DNA of 64,000 nucleotides from CALMEC01 sp964434425. Lineage in GTDB: Bacteria; Actinomycetota; Thermoleophilia; Miltoncostaeales; Miltoncostaeaceae. The position numbers and the translations under genes are program-made. Shown piece by piece: positions 8,915-16,945 of the stretch (within the stretch, counting starts at the first letter, position 1; each line of letters opens with the position of its first letter). The stretch spans positions 1-64,000 of the forward strand of contig CAYSVH010000012.1 of NCBI GenBank assembly GCA_964434425.1, written 5' to 3'. The notes beneath the pieces were generated by a model. The model was not told the DNA's origin. It ran no database searches and saw nothing but the letters and a program-made list of their open reading frames with translations.

Positions 8915-8952
8915 ATCGGAATCCCTGTGGTGTTTGGTAAGTTGGAATTTCC
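8915..8952 (+). promoter_or_regulatory. GGAAT direct repeats flanking a -10-like box before the sulfurtransferase gene
   Basis: ATCGGAATCCC (8915-8925) and GTTGGAATTTCC (8941-8952) share the pattern xTyGGAATyyC and start 26 bases apart. TAAGTT at 8938-8943 between or inside them fits a -10 box. They lie 27-64 bases upstream of ATG 8979 and could be an operator for the upstream MarR protein. No direct evidence of binding. Confidence 0.25.
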
Positions 8953-8978
8953 GCTCGAGAAGCGAAAGGAACCCTCAC

Positions 8979-9875
8979 ATGGCCGCTCCCGCCGATCCCC
9001 ACCCCAAGTTCGCCGAGTACGCCCATCCCGAGCGGCTGGTCAGCACCGCCTGGGTCGCCGAGCATCTGGACGACCCGAACGTGGTGATCGCCGAGTCGGA
9101 CGAGGACGTCCTCCTCTACGACACGGGCCACATCCCGGGCGCCGTGAAGATCGATTGGCACACCGACCTCAACGACCCCGTCGCCCGCGACTACGTGGAC
9201 CCGGAGGCGTTCGCCGCGCTCATGTCCTCCAGGGGGGTCCGGCCGGACACGACGCTCGTCTTCTACGGCGACAACTTCAACTGGTGGGCCGCCTACGCAT
9301 TGTGGGTGGCGTCGCTCTTCGGTCACGCGGACGTCCGCCTGATGGACGGCGGTCGACAGAAGTGGGAGGAGGAGGGCCGGCCACTCGTCACCGACGTTCC
9401 GAGCCCCGGACCCACCGAGTATCCGGTGGTTCCTCGCGACGATTCCACGATCCGCGCCTTCAAGGAGGACGTGCTCGCTCACCTCGACACGCCCGGCCGG
9501 CTGGTGGATGTCCGGTCTCCGGGCGAGTTCTCGGGCGAGGTCACGCACATGCCGGACTACCCGCAGGAGGGCGTGCTGCGCGCGGGCCACATCCCGACGG
9601 CGTCCAACGTCCCGTGGAAGCGCGCGGCGAACGACGACGGCTCGTTCCGTCCGGCCTCCGAGCTGCGCGACATCTACGAGGGCGAGATCGGGCTGCGGAA
9701 GGACGACGACGTGATCGCCTACTGCCGAATCGGTGAGCGCTCCAGCCACACCTGGTTCGTGCTCACGCACCTGCTCGGCTTCCCGCAGGTCCGCAACTAC
9801 GACGGGTCCTGGTGCGAATGGGGCAACGCCGTCCGCGCCCCGATCGAACGTCCTGGATTCCCCATCCGCCCATGA
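8979..9875 (+). CDS. sseA: Sulfurtransferase with two rhodanese domains
   Basis: A 298-residue tandem-rhodanese enzyme of the thiosulfate/3-mercaptopyruvate sulfurtransferase type (SseA/CysA group). The N-terminal inactive domain contains YDTGHIPGAVKIDWHTDL; the C-terminal catalytic domain has RAGHIPTASNVPWKRA and the active-site loop around the persulfide Cys in YCRIGERSS. The loop resembles CRIGERSSHTWF of actinobacterial thiosulfate sulfurtransferases. AAAGGAA stands eight bases upstream of ATG 8979. Its stop overlaps the sufE start (ATGA), so the persulfide it makes may be handed to SufE or a related acceptor. Confidence 0.92.
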   Translation: MAAPADPHPKFAEYAHPERLVSTAWVAEHLDDPNVVIAESDEDVLLYDTGHIPGAVKIDWHTDLNDPVARDYVDPEAFAALMSSRGVRPDTTLVFYGDNFNWWAAYALWVASLFGHADVRLMDGGRQKWEEEGRPLVTDVPSPGPTEYPVVPRDDSTIRAFKEDVLAHLDTPGRLVDVRSPGEFSGEVTHMPDYPQEGVLRAGHIPTASNVPWKRAANDDGSFRPASELRDIYEGEIGLRKDDDVIAYCRIGERSSHTWFVLTHLLGFPQVRNYDGSWCEWGNAVRAPIERPGFPIRP

Positions 9876-10312
9876 GAGGCGAGCTCCAGGAGATCGTCGA
9901 CGAGTTCGCCGACGCGCCCAAGGCGCTTCGCCTGCAGATCCTGCTCGACTTCGCCAACGGCCTTCCGCCGCTGCCGGACGACATGAACCGCGAGGGTCTC
10001 GAGCAGGTGCACGAGTGCCAGACGCCGTTCTTCGTCGCGGCGCCCGTGGACGACGACCGGCGCGTGACCCTGTACTTCGACGCACCGCCCGAGGCGCCCA
10101 CCACCCGTGGATACGCCGGCGTACTGCGCGAGGGGCTGTCGGGCGCGACGGTGGACGAGATCCTCGAGACCCCGTCCGACTTCTACACCCGGATGGGGCT
10201 CTCCGAGCTGATCTCGCCCCTGCGCATGCGCGGCATGGGCGCGATTCTGGCGCGGATCAAGCGCCTGGTGGTGGAGCAGGTGGGCCGGTCTGATGGGACC
10301 GCCACGACGTAG
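9872..10312 (+). CDS. sufE: SufE-family sulfur acceptor protein
   Basis: 146 residues of the SufE fold. The sulfur-accepting Cys lies in HECQTPFF, and the conserved C-terminal part PLRMRGMGAILARIK is present. SufE normally takes persulfide sulfur from the desulfurase SufS and passes it to the SufBCD scaffold. No suf genes are nearby; instead it is coupled by an ATGA overlap to the rhodanese gene, a pairing known in actinobacteria. That makes a rhodanese-to-SufE sulfur relay a plausible inference. Confidence 0.9.
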   Translation: MRGELQEIVDEFADAPKALRLQILLDFANGLPPLPDDMNREGLEQVHECQTPFFVAAPVDDDRRVTLYFDAPPEAPTTRGYAGVLREGLSGATVDEILETPSDFYTRMGLSELISPLRMRGMGAILARIKRLVVEQVGRSDGTATT

Positions 10313-10326
10313 GAGACACCGCTCCC

Positions 10327-10529
10327 GTGAGCAGCACCGCCGACCGCTACACCCACCAGGTCCGTCTGGTCACACGAGGACGATGAGTACGTGGCGACGT
10401 GCACAGCGTTCCCCCCGGCTGTCGGTCCTCGAATCCGACCCCACCCAAGCCCTGGACGGGATCCGCGATCTCGTCGCCTTCGTCATCGCCGACCTGACAT
10501 CTGAGGGCGAACCCGTACCCGAACCGTAG
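10327..10529 (+). pseudogene. Frameshifted HicB-like antitoxin relic
   Basis: Three reading frames join into one HicB-like protein. GTG 10327 encodes VSSTADRYTHQVRLVTR; the next frame (from 10379) gives DDEYVATCTAFPP; the third (from 10419) gives LSVLESDPTQALDGI and on to LTSEGEPVPEP, the typical HicB ending before TAG 10527. Removing one G near 10378 and one G near 10417 restores a single 66-residue frame. Both shifts are +1 at G runs. No HicA toxin is adjacent. The gene lies between sufE and the hipA 3' end. Either it is a true pseudogene or the assembly carries two indels; two errors in 50 bases would be unusual. Confidence 0.7.
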
Positions 10530-10535
10530 GCCCGT

Positions 10536-11825
10536 CTACGGCTCGAGCCCGCGACGATGGGTGTCGCCCACGCGCTCGGCCACTCCCGGCGGCACACCTG
10601 CCGCCTCCGCATACCGAGACCACTCGCGGACCGCGGCGACCACCTCCCGGATGATGCGCTGCGGTTCACCGACCTTCAGTCGAGCATGACCGGCGGCGGC
10701 CAGCAGATCGTCCGCGGTGAACCCGTCGGCCCGTCCGTTCACCAGCATCTGGTGGGTCCCTGTCCACCGGCCGGCCGGGTTGTACGCGTAGGTCACGTCG
10801 TACGCGGGTGAGAGCCGCCACCGGCCGTCGCGTCCCATGAGGAACGAGATGTTCTTGGTGTGGTCGTCCTGGTTGCGGGCGATCACGTTGAACACCATCC
10901 GCCGGTAGAGCTCGGACCGATCGCCGGGCGGGACGTCGATCTGAAGCGCGACGCGCATGGCGTCCTCGTAGCCGTAGACGCGGGCCATGTTGAAGTCGAA
11001 GTGGGCGAGGCCGTTCAGGGTCTGCATGTGGACCTTCCCGCCGTCCGCGGTCCGGTCGAAGCGCTTCGCCATGAAGTGGCTGCGGCCGCCCTCCCGGAGC
11101 AGACGGGTCTCCGGCATGTCGATCCCCGCACTCCTCGCCATCAGGGAGTAGGCGTACTCGACGATGGTGTGTCCCATCGGATCAGCGAGTTCCTTGTCGC
11201 GGTTCTCGGAGATGCCGTCGAACTTGAGGATCCAGTGCTCGAACCCCGGGATGTGCGGCGCCTGCCCCGACCGCATCTCCCCGGTCGCCTCGTTCCACAT
11301 CACCACGGCCTTTGCACGCGCACCCCCCGCCGACGACCCCACCGAGAGGATGCGCTGGAGCGCGCCGGTGCTCGTGGCGTCGACCGAGAACCCGGCGCGT
11401 TCGCGGAGCACCGTGTCGGCGAGGATGGCCAGTTCGCCCACGTCGAGCGGGTCGGCGTACGCGATGTCCGGATCCTGGGCGGGTACGTATTCCAGAGCGC
11501 CCATCCCCCGGGATCCCATGTAGCAAAGTGCCGCCACGCCGGTGAGGTCGGCCTCACCGCGCCCCTGGCGCTCGGCCCACGCGCGGATGAGGGCGTTGCC
11601 GAAGCGGTCGGGAAGGCTGTCGGCGACGAGCCCGGGAAGTCCACGGTACGTGCGCCGCGAGAGGTCCGGGAAGGCGTACACGCCGGACCGGAGCGGCATC
11701 ACAACCGGGGACACCGCGATGCCGGACCGGAGGAAGTCCCGGTCGTATTCGAACGCTGCCACCCCGTCCGCGCCGTCCGAGATGTACCCGATGACGCTTC
11801 CCCAGAGGACGACGCGGGCGTTCAC
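10536..11825 (-). CDS. hipA: HipA-family kinase toxin
   Basis: 429 residues with both HipA regions: an N-terminal couple_hipA part (VVLWGSVIGYI) and the kinase core. Visible are the Gly-rich loop SVGSSAGGARAK, the invariant Lys context HWILKFDG, catalytic NVIARNQDDHTKN and a DFG-like YDVTYAY. Family members phosphorylate a Ser in the ATP-binding loop of glutamyl-tRNA synthetase or other targets and halt translation. GTG 11825 overlaps the hipB stop (GTGA), so toxin is coupled to antitoxin. All catalytic residues appear intact, so the toxin is probably active. Confidence 0.93.
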   Translation of the reverse strand: MNARVVLWGSVIGYISDGADGVAAFEYDRDFLRSGIAVSPVVMPLRSGVYAFPDLSRRTYRGLPGLVADSLPDRFGNALIRAWAERQGRGEADLTGVAALCYMGSRGMGALEYVPAQDPDIAYADPLDVGELAILADTVLRERAGFSVDATSTGALQRILSVGSSAGGARAKAVVMWNEATGEMRSGQAPHIPGFEHWILKFDGISENRDKELADPMGHTIVEYAYSLMARSAGIDMPETRLLREGGRSHFMAKRFDRTADGGKVHMQTLNGLAHFDFNMARVYGYEDAMRVALQIDVPPGDRSELYRRMVFNVIARNQDDHTKNISFLMGRDGRWRLSPAYDVTYAYNPAGRWTGTHQMLVNGRADGFTADDLLAAAGHARLKVGEPQRIIREVVAAVREWSRYAEAAGVPPGVAERVGDTHRRGLEP

Positions 11826-12172
11826 TTCTCGTCACCCCAACGCCATGTCGTCTCGTCGTCGCCGGATGCGGGTCTGCGCACCCGCATGCGTTCGCGGCGT
11901 CCGGCGACCATGGCCGCCTCCTCCGCCGGCGAGAGACCTTCGGACGGGAAGATGCGGATGAGGCTCTCGAGCAGACCGAGCTCGCGAAGGACGCGGACCA
12001 GAAGCACCATCGAGACCGACAGGCCGGTCTCGATGCGGCTGACCGTGTTCGCACCGACCCCCGCCCGTGCGGCCAGGTCGGTCTGACGAAGCCGGGCATC
12101 GACCCGGGCACGGCGTACCCCGTGGCCGATCGCCGCCAAGGCGTCGTCGTCTTCTGCCGAATGCGATTCCAT
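11822..12172 (-). CDS. hipB: HipB-like XRE-family antitoxin/repressor
   Basis: 116 residues from ATG 12172. The helix-turn-helix is LRQTDLAARAGVGANTVSRI, about residues 30-50, followed by SVSMVLLVRVLRELGL as in XRE/HipB proteins, and a basic 40-residue tail. The start at 12172 rather than 12208 is chosen because TACTAT at 12185-12180 sits exactly seven bases upstream, giving a leaderless transcript; 12208 would lie upstream of that promoter. It should bind HipA and repress its own operon through the palindromes at 12180-12242. Confidence 0.88.
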   Translation of the reverse strand: MESHSAEDDDALAAIGHGVRRARVDARLRQTDLAARAGVGANTVSRIETGLSVSMVLLVRVLRELGLLESLIRIFPSEGLSPAEEAAMVAGRRERMRVRRPASGDDETTWRWGDEK

Positions 12173-12179
12173 ATCCACA

Positions 12180-12242
12180 ATAGTACACCAGATATGGTGA
12201 ACTATCACCCTGTATCGTATTTACTCACCGCTATCGGTAAAT
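12180..12242 (-). promoter_or_regulatory. hipBA promoter with two palindromic operators
   Basis: O1: ATAGTACACCA (12180-12190), four bases, TGGTGAACTAT (12195-12205); ten of eleven positions pair. Its outer end contains the minus-strand -10 box TACTAT (12185-12180). O2: ATTTAC (12219-12224) and GTAAAT (12237-12242) enclose CACCG-CTAT-CGGT. Both share the core CACCn, four bases, nGGT. Spacing and location fit cooperative repression by HipB. Confidence 0.65.
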
Positions 12243-12305
12243 AATCTGCCCCGATGTGGTTCCGGCGCGGCAGGCGGCGGGTCGATGAGACGCGCGTCCG
12301 GTCCC

Positions 12306-12335
12306 CGTCGTCCCGACGCGAACGCCGGGACGACG
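12306..12335 (-). terminator. Perfect 10-bp hairpin downstream of nadA
   Basis: CGTCGTCCCG (12306-12315) and CGGGACGACG (12326-12335) are exact inverted repeats around a 10-base loop, starting 10 bases after the nadA stop. There is no T-run, so it may act as a GC-rich terminator or mRNA 3'-end stabiliser. Confidence 0.5.
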
Positions 12336-12344
12336 CGCGGAGAA

Positions 12345-13280
12345 TCAGCCGATCGCGATCATCCGCTCGATCGACAGGCGCGCCCTGTCGGCGACGTCCT
12401 CGGGCACCTTCACCTCGTACTTCCAGTCGCGGAGCGCATCCCGGACCTTCTCGAGCGTGATCATCTTCATGTACTTGCAGATGTTCTTCTCGGAGACTGC
12501 CTCGAACCGCTTCTCGGGGACGTCCTTCGCGAGACGGTGCATGATCCCGTTCTCGGTGGCCACCAGGAACGTGCCGGCGGACGACTCCTTCGAGTAGCTG
12601 ACCATCTTCTCGGTGGAGAGGATGTGCGTGCGGTTGTCGGCGAAGGCCATGCACTTGCTGGCGCAGCCGCACTCGGGGTGCACGAGCAGCTCGGCACCGG
12701 GGTGCTTCGCGCGCGCCTCGTCGATGTCGTCGGGGTGGATGGCGGCGTGCACGTGGCACTCGCCGAGCCACTTGTTGAGCTTGCGACCGGTGATGCGCTC
12801 GACCCACAGGCCGAGGAACTGGTCGGGGAGGAACAGGATCTCCTTGTCCTCCGGGATGGCCTCGATGACGGCCTTGGCATTGCCGCTGGTGCAGCAGTAG
12901 TCGCTTTCGGCCTTCACCTCGGCGGTGGTGTTGACGTAGCTCACGACGACGGCGCCGGGGTGCTGGGCCTTCCAGGCGCGCAGCTGATCGGCGTTGATGG
13001 AGTCGGCCAGCGAGCAGCCGGCGTCGAGGTCGGGGAGGAGCACGGTCTTGTCGGGCGACAGGATGCTCGCGGTCTCGGCCATGAAGTGCACCCCGCAGAA
13101 GACGATGGCCTCACTGTCGGTGGCCGCCGCCTGACGGGAGAGCCCCAGCGAGTCGCCGACGTAGTCCGCGACGTCCTGGACCTCGGGCAGCTGGTAGTTA
13201 TGGGCGATGAGGAGCGCGCCGCGCTCACGCGCCAGGGCGCGTACTTCCTCCTGGATGAGAGTGATTTCCGCAGTCGTCAT
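12345..13280 (-). CDS. nadA: Quinolinate synthase
   Basis: 311 residues of NadA, which condenses iminoaspartate with dihydroxyacetone phosphate to quinolinate using a 4Fe-4S cluster. The three cluster ligands expected in the family are seen as Cys89 (DAGCSLAD), Cys204 (HPECGC) and Cys268 (NICKYM). Conserved HNYQ and SYVNTTAEVKAE are present. It is the last gene of a nadB-nadC-nadA operon; its ATG overlaps the nadC stop by four bases. A hairpin follows at 12306-12335. Confidence 0.96.
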   Translation of the reverse strand: MTTAEITLIQEEVRALARERGALLIAHNYQLPEVQDVADYVGDSLGLSRQAAATDSEAIVFCGVHFMAETASILSPDKTVLLPDLDAGCSLADSINADQLRAWKAQHPGAVVVSYVNTTAEVKAESDYCCTSGNAKAVIEAIPEDKEILFLPDQFLGLWVERITGRKLNKWLGECHVHAAIHPDDIDEARAKHPGAELLVHPECGCASKCMAFADNRTHILSTEKMVSYSKESSAGTFLVATENGIMHRLAKDVPEKRFEAVSEKNICKYMKMITLEKVRDALRDWKYEVKVPEDVADRARLSIERMIAIG

Positions 13281-14128
13281 CGGTGTACCTCCAGTGAGAC
13301 GTCCAGCCAGGTGGCCGAATGGGTGATCGCGCCGATCGAGATGACGTCGACTCCCGTCTCCGCCACCTCCCGCACGTTGTCGAGGGTGATACCGCCCGAG
13401 GCCTCGACCTCGGCGCGTCCTGCCACGAGCGTCACGGCCTGCCGCATCCGCTCGGATGACATGTTGTCGAGCATGATCCGCTGGGCTCCGCTGTCGATCG
13501 CATCGCGGAGCTGATCGTCGGTTTCGACCTCGACCGTGAGGCTGAGGTCCGGGTATGCGGCCCGTGCCGCCTGGACCGCGGCGTGGACACCACCGGCGAT
13601 GTCGAGGTGGTTGTCCTTGATGAGGATCGCGTCGTACAGGCCGATCCGGTGGTTGACACCTCCGCCACAGGCGACGGCGTACTTCTCGAGCAGCCGGTGG
13701 CCGGGCAGCGTCTTTCGGGTGTCGAGGATGCCGGCACCGGTTCCGGCGACGGCGTCGACGTACCGGCGGGTGGCGGTTGCCACCCCGCTAAGGCGCCCCA
13801 GCAGGTTGAGGACGGTCCGCTCGGCGGCCAGGATGCCGCGTGCGGGACCCTCCAGCCGGGCGATCACCGCGGGGACCTCGCTGATGCGGTCACCGTCGGT
13901 CGCGACCAGGTCCACAGAAATCGCTGGATCGACACGACGGCAGACCTCGGCGACGACCGGCAGACCGGCGACGACACCCTCCTCCTTGGCGAGAAGCGTG
14001 GCCGTGCAGGTGACCTCGGCGGGAATCGTGGCGAGGCTCGTGACGTCGCCCGATCCGAGGTCTTCCGCGAGGGCCAGATCGACGATGCGCATGGCGTCGG
14101 TGGTGAGCGTGGCGTCCACGGTCGTCAT
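13277..14128 (-). CDS. nadC: Nicotinate-nucleotide pyrophosphorylase (carboxylating)
   Basis: 283 residues of quinolinate phosphoribosyltransferase, which converts quinolinate and PRPP to nicotinate mononucleotide. Family motifs seen: AEDLGSGDVTS near the N-terminus, ERTVLNLLGRLSGVAT, ILDTRKTLPGHR with the active-site Arg/Lys, KDNHLDIAGG, VEVETDDQLRDA and EASGGITLDNV. ATG 14128 forms an ATGA overlap with the nadB stop and is preferred over the in-frame GTG at 14134. Operon position between nadB and nadA fits de novo NAD synthesis. Confidence 0.96.
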   Translation of the reverse strand: MTTVDATLTTDAMRIVDLALAEDLGSGDVTSLATIPAEVTCTATLLAKEEGVVAGLPVVAEVCRRVDPAISVDLVATDGDRISEVPAVIARLEGPARGILAAERTVLNLLGRLSGVATATRRYVDAVAGTGAGILDTRKTLPGHRLLEKYAVACGGGVNHRIGLYDAILIKDNHLDIAGGVHAAVQAARAAYPDLSLTVEVETDDQLRDAIDSGAQRIMLDNMSSERMRQAVTLVAGRAEVEASGGITLDNVREVAETGVDVISIGAITHSATWLDVSLEVHR

Positions 14129-15558
14129 GCCCACTCCACGAGTTCGGGCTCACGGTTCACCCGCTGGACGATGTGCTTGCGGAAGGCGTCGTCCTCGGTG
14201 CCGAAGTCACTGCGGTAGTGCACGCCCCGGCTCTCCTCGCGCATGAGCGCGGCCTCGGCGATCAGCCGCACGACGGTGTGCGGCAGACGGGTGAGGGTGC
14301 GCAGCCGGTCCGACGAGCGCACCAGGCCGGCGTCGCGCCACAGCGCCTCCTTCACCTCCCGCGGGGGCGGAGGTTCCGAGACGAAGGCGGGCGGCGGGCC
14401 CGCCGGCGTGACGAGCGGGTCGCGTTCGGTGGCGTGGAGTGCCGCGCGGCGCCCGAACACCAGGCACTCGAGCAGCGAGTTGGACGCCAGGCGGTTGGCG
14501 CCGTGGACGCCGGTGGTCGAGCACTCCCCCGCCGCGTAGAGCCGGTCGAGGGTGCTCTGCCCGTCGAGGTCGGTGACGATGCCACCGATGAAGTAGTGGG
14601 CCGCGGGCGAGACCGGGATGGGCGTCGTGGCCGGGTCGAGCCCCGACTCCTCCTGCACCTGCTCCATGAGCCCGTTGAACCGCGCGCGGTCGATGGCACG
14701 GAGGTCGAGTGCGACCTGCCCCGGCCGGTCGTTGATGGCGCGGGCCACCACGTCGCGGGGCGCGAGTTCCTCCACGAATCGCTCGCCCCGCTCGTCGAGC
14801 AGCGTCGCACCGGCGCCGCGCAGCGCCTCGGACAGGAGGAGCGAGGTTCCGACGAGCGCCGTCGGGTGGAACTGGGTGAACTCCATGTCGGCGACATCGG
14901 CACCCGCGTGATAGGCCGCGGCGATGCCGCCACCGGTGGCGGTGGGCGCGTTGGTCGTGCGACTCCAGAGGCCGCCGGCACCGCCGGTGGCGAGGATGGT
15001 CGCGCTGCCCGCGATGCCGCCGTCGGCGGTCAGGACGCCGACGCAGACTCCGTCCTCCACCCAGATGCCGCGGACCCGGATGCCGGTCCGGATGTCGATC
15101 CGCGGGGTGGCCGTCACAGCGGCCGCGAGCACACGCGAGACGTGCGACCCGGTGGCCGCGCCACCCGCGTGCACGATCCGGTTGCGCGAGTGGCCACCCT
15201 CCAGGCCGAGATCATCCTCGAAGTCGGCGCCGAGGTCGCGCAGATCCTGGATGCGGTCGGGTGCCTCGGCCACGAGCATGCCCACGGCGCTCGCCCGGCA
15301 GAGGCCACGGCCGGCCGCGTGGGTGTCGGCCTCGTGAAGGGCAACCGAGTCGTCGGGGCCGATGGCGGCGGCGATGCCGCCCTGGGCGCGCGAGCTGTTG
15401 GAGTGGTCGACCGCACCGGCACTGATCAGCAGGACGTCGCTGCGTTCGGCCGCGATCAGAGCCGCCTGAAGACCGGCGATACCCGCTCCGACGACGATGA
15501 TCGGAGGGTTGCCTTCGCGGGGCTCGGTCGCTAGTTTGCGACTTGCAGTCGAAAACAT
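14125..15558 (-). CDS. nadB: L-aspartate oxidase
   Basis: 477 residues of the FAD enzyme that oxidises L-aspartate to iminoaspartate, the first step to quinolinate. FAD-binding VVGAGIAGLQAAL is near residue 24, and SNSSRAQGGIAAA, ATGGAGGLW, EFTQFHPTAL, HYFIGGIVTDLDGQS and GVHGANRLASNSLLE are all typical. ATG 15558 is chosen because Rossmann-fold residues begin soon after it and a TAAACT box stands seven bases upstream. It starts the nadBCA operon and is transcribed away from nrtR. Confidence 0.95.
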   Translation of the reverse strand: MFSTASRKLATEPREGNPPIIVVGAGIAGLQAALIAAERSDVLLISAGAVDHSNSSRAQGGIAAAIGPDDSVALHEADTHAAGRGLCRASAVGMLVAEAPDRIQDLRDLGADFEDDLGLEGGHSRNRIVHAGGAATGSHVSRVLAAAVTATPRIDIRTGIRVRGIWVEDGVCVGVLTADGGIAGSATILATGGAGGLWSRTTNAPTATGGGIAAAYHAGADVADMEFTQFHPTALVGTSLLLSEALRGAGATLLDERGERFVEELAPRDVVARAINDRPGQVALDLRAIDRARFNGLMEQVQEESGLDPATTPIPVSPAAHYFIGGIVTDLDGQSTLDRLYAAGECSTTGVHGANRLASNSLLECLVFGRRAALHATERDPLVTPAGPPPAFVSEPPPPREVKEALWRDAGLVRSSDRLRTLTRLPHTVVRLIAEAALMREESRGVHYRSDFGTEDDAFRKHIVQRVNREPELVEWA

Positions 15559-15571
15559 GAGGCGAAGTTTA
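15532..15571. promoter_or_regulatory. nadB-nrtR divergent promoter with NrtR-like operator
   Basis: GTTTGCGACT (15534-15543), three bases, AGTCGAAAAC (15547-15556): nine of ten positions pair. The palindrome covers the first nadB codons (ATG at 15558-15556) and overlaps TAGTTT (15532-15537), a -10 candidate for nrtR on the plus strand. TAAACT (15571-15566, minus strand) with seven bases to the ATG is the nadB -10 candidate for a leaderless mRNA. One bound regulator could block both genes. Confidence 0.6.
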
Positions 15572-15577
15572 CCAGAC

Positions 15578-16258
15578 ATGCAATTCCCGGCCCCCGCCCA
15601 GGTCACAAGTGCTGCAATCTTCCAGGTGCGCGACGGCATCCTCCAGGTGCTGGCGTGGCAGCGCGGCAAGCCACCCGAAGCCGGGAAATGGGCTCTGCCC
15701 GGTGGGTATCTGGCGCCCGACGAGGACCTGGAACGCTCCATCCGCCGGCATCTGGCCACGAAAGTGGACCTGCGCGAGGTCGCCCACATGGAGCAGCTCG
15801 GCACCTGGAGCGACCCGGCGCGACATCCGGGAGCGTGGGAGGTGATGACCGGCTACATGGGAGTGGTCGCGAGCGACCTCGATCCGACCCTGCCCGACGA
15901 CACCCGCTGGCACCCGGTGGACGGGCATCCCATCATGGCCTTCGACTACGAGGACATCGTCCTCACCGCGCGCGAACGCCTGCGCGCCAAGCTGTCGTAC
16001 ACCAACATCGGCTTCGCTCTCTCCCCTCCCACCTTCACCATGAGCGAGCTGCGCGACATCTACCGCGCCGCCCTGGGCCACCCGGTGTCGGCGACCAACC
16101 TGCAGCGCGTGCTCGTGCGACGCGGTGAGCTGGAGCCCACGGGCAACCGGCGTCCCTCCGGCGCGGGAGGAGGTCGCCCGGCCGCGGAGTTCCGGTTCCG
16201 ATCACGGGAGCTGGAGGTCACCGACCCGTTCGCCGTGCTCCGGCCCCCGCGGGAGTAG
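15578..16258 (+). CDS. nrtR: NrtR-type transcriptional regulator of NAD metabolism
   Basis: 226 residues: an N-terminal Nudix domain (GKWALPGGYLAPDEDLERSI) and a C-terminal winged helix (FTMSELRDIYRAALGHPVSA, then NLQRVLVRRG). The Nudix box lacks the catalytic Glu residues of REUxEExGU (here RRHLATKVDL), as in NrtR proteins that bind ADP-ribose without cleaving it. NrtR represses NAD synthesis genes until ADP-ribose or NAD levels change. Divergent placement to nadBCA with a palindrome in between supports the assignment. ATG 15578 is used; ATG 15557 would add seven residues. Confidence 0.9.
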   Translation: MQFPAPAQVTSAAIFQVRDGILQVLAWQRGKPPEAGKWALPGGYLAPDEDLERSIRRHLATKVDLREVAHMEQLGTWSDPARHPGAWEVMTGYMGVVASDLDPTLPDDTRWHPVDGHPIMAFDYEDIVLTARERLRAKLSYTNIGFALSPPTFTMSELRDIYRAALGHPVSATNLQRVLVRRGELEPTGNRRPSGAGGGRPAAEFRFRSRELEVTDPFAVLRPPRE

Positions 16259-16293
16259 GCGACCACGGTCCCGCCGCCGAGAAGGCCACGCCC

Positions 16294-16325
16294 CCGGACA
16301 CGGCACCCGTCCGGCGCCGATTTAT
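16294..16325 (+). terminator. Hairpin after nrtR
   Basis: CCGGAC (16294-16299) and GTCCGG (16309-16314) form a stem, followed by CGCCGATTTATT. This is a plausible intrinsic terminator 36 bases after the nrtR stop and upstream of the hemerythrin gene. Confidence 0.45.
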
Positions 16326-16373
16326 TACAGTGCGAGCTGGATCAATAGCACCGGCAGCAGGAGGGTGAGTGAG

Positions 16374-16847
16374 ATGACGGAGACGTTGGCCGAGGCGTTG
16401 GAGCGCGAGCACGTCGACATCGACGCCGGGATCGCTGCGTTCACCACCGGGTTGGCGGCGGGCGCCCCGCCGGTGGACGCGATGCTGGCGGCGATGGAAG
16501 CGCTCCGACGGCACATCTACCTGGAGGAGGCCATCCTCTTCCCGCCGCTCAAGGACCAGGGCTTCTTCGGCCCGGTGATGGTGATGCTCATGGAGCACGG
16601 CCGACTGTGGCAGATCATGGACGAGCTCGAGCCGCTCGTGCGGGACGGCGCCTCCGATCCGCGGATCGAGGGCCTCTGCATGGACCTGATGGCGCAGATC
16701 GGCGCGCACAACCCGAAGGAGGAGCAGATCCTCTACCCGGAGGCCGACACCACCCTCAATGGGCGGGCGTCATCCGAGCTGCGCACGTTCCTCGACACCG
16801 GATCGATGCCCGCAGGATGGGTGTGCCAGCACGCGAAGGCGCACTGA
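16374..16847 (+). CDS. Hemerythrin-like (HHE) domain protein
   Basis: 157 residues with the four-helix HHE cation-binding fold. Likely diiron ligands: His in LEREHVDID, His and Glu in RRHIYLEEAILFPPL, His in LMEHGRLW, and a late His in GAHNPKEEQILYPEAD. Such proteins bind O2 or NO or repair iron centres (RIC/YtfE-like). GCAGGAGGGTGAGTGAG ahead of ATG 16374 contains a strong ribosome binding site. The protein ends with CQHAKAH. Monocistronic by context, convergent with the glycerate kinase gene. Confidence 0.88.
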   Translation: MTETLAEALEREHVDIDAGIAAFTTGLAAGAPPVDAMLAAMEALRRHIYLEEAILFPPLKDQGFFGPVMVMLMEHGRLWQIMDELEPLVRDGASDPRIEGLCMDLMAQIGAHNPKEEQILYPEADTTLNGRASSELRTFLDTGSMPAGWVCQHAKAH

Positions 16848-16945
16848 CGACGCGCCCGGCGCTCCGACGAGCGTCGGTACGGTCACAGGGCCGGACGGAC
16901 CATCCGCCCCGTCGAACGGGCGAGGGCCGCCCATACGCGTCCACG

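Noticed and set aside
14173..15534. A 453-residue plus-strand open frame opposite nadB
   Set aside because: Low complexity (Arg, Gly, Val-rich) and fully covered by nadB, whose motifs are clear.
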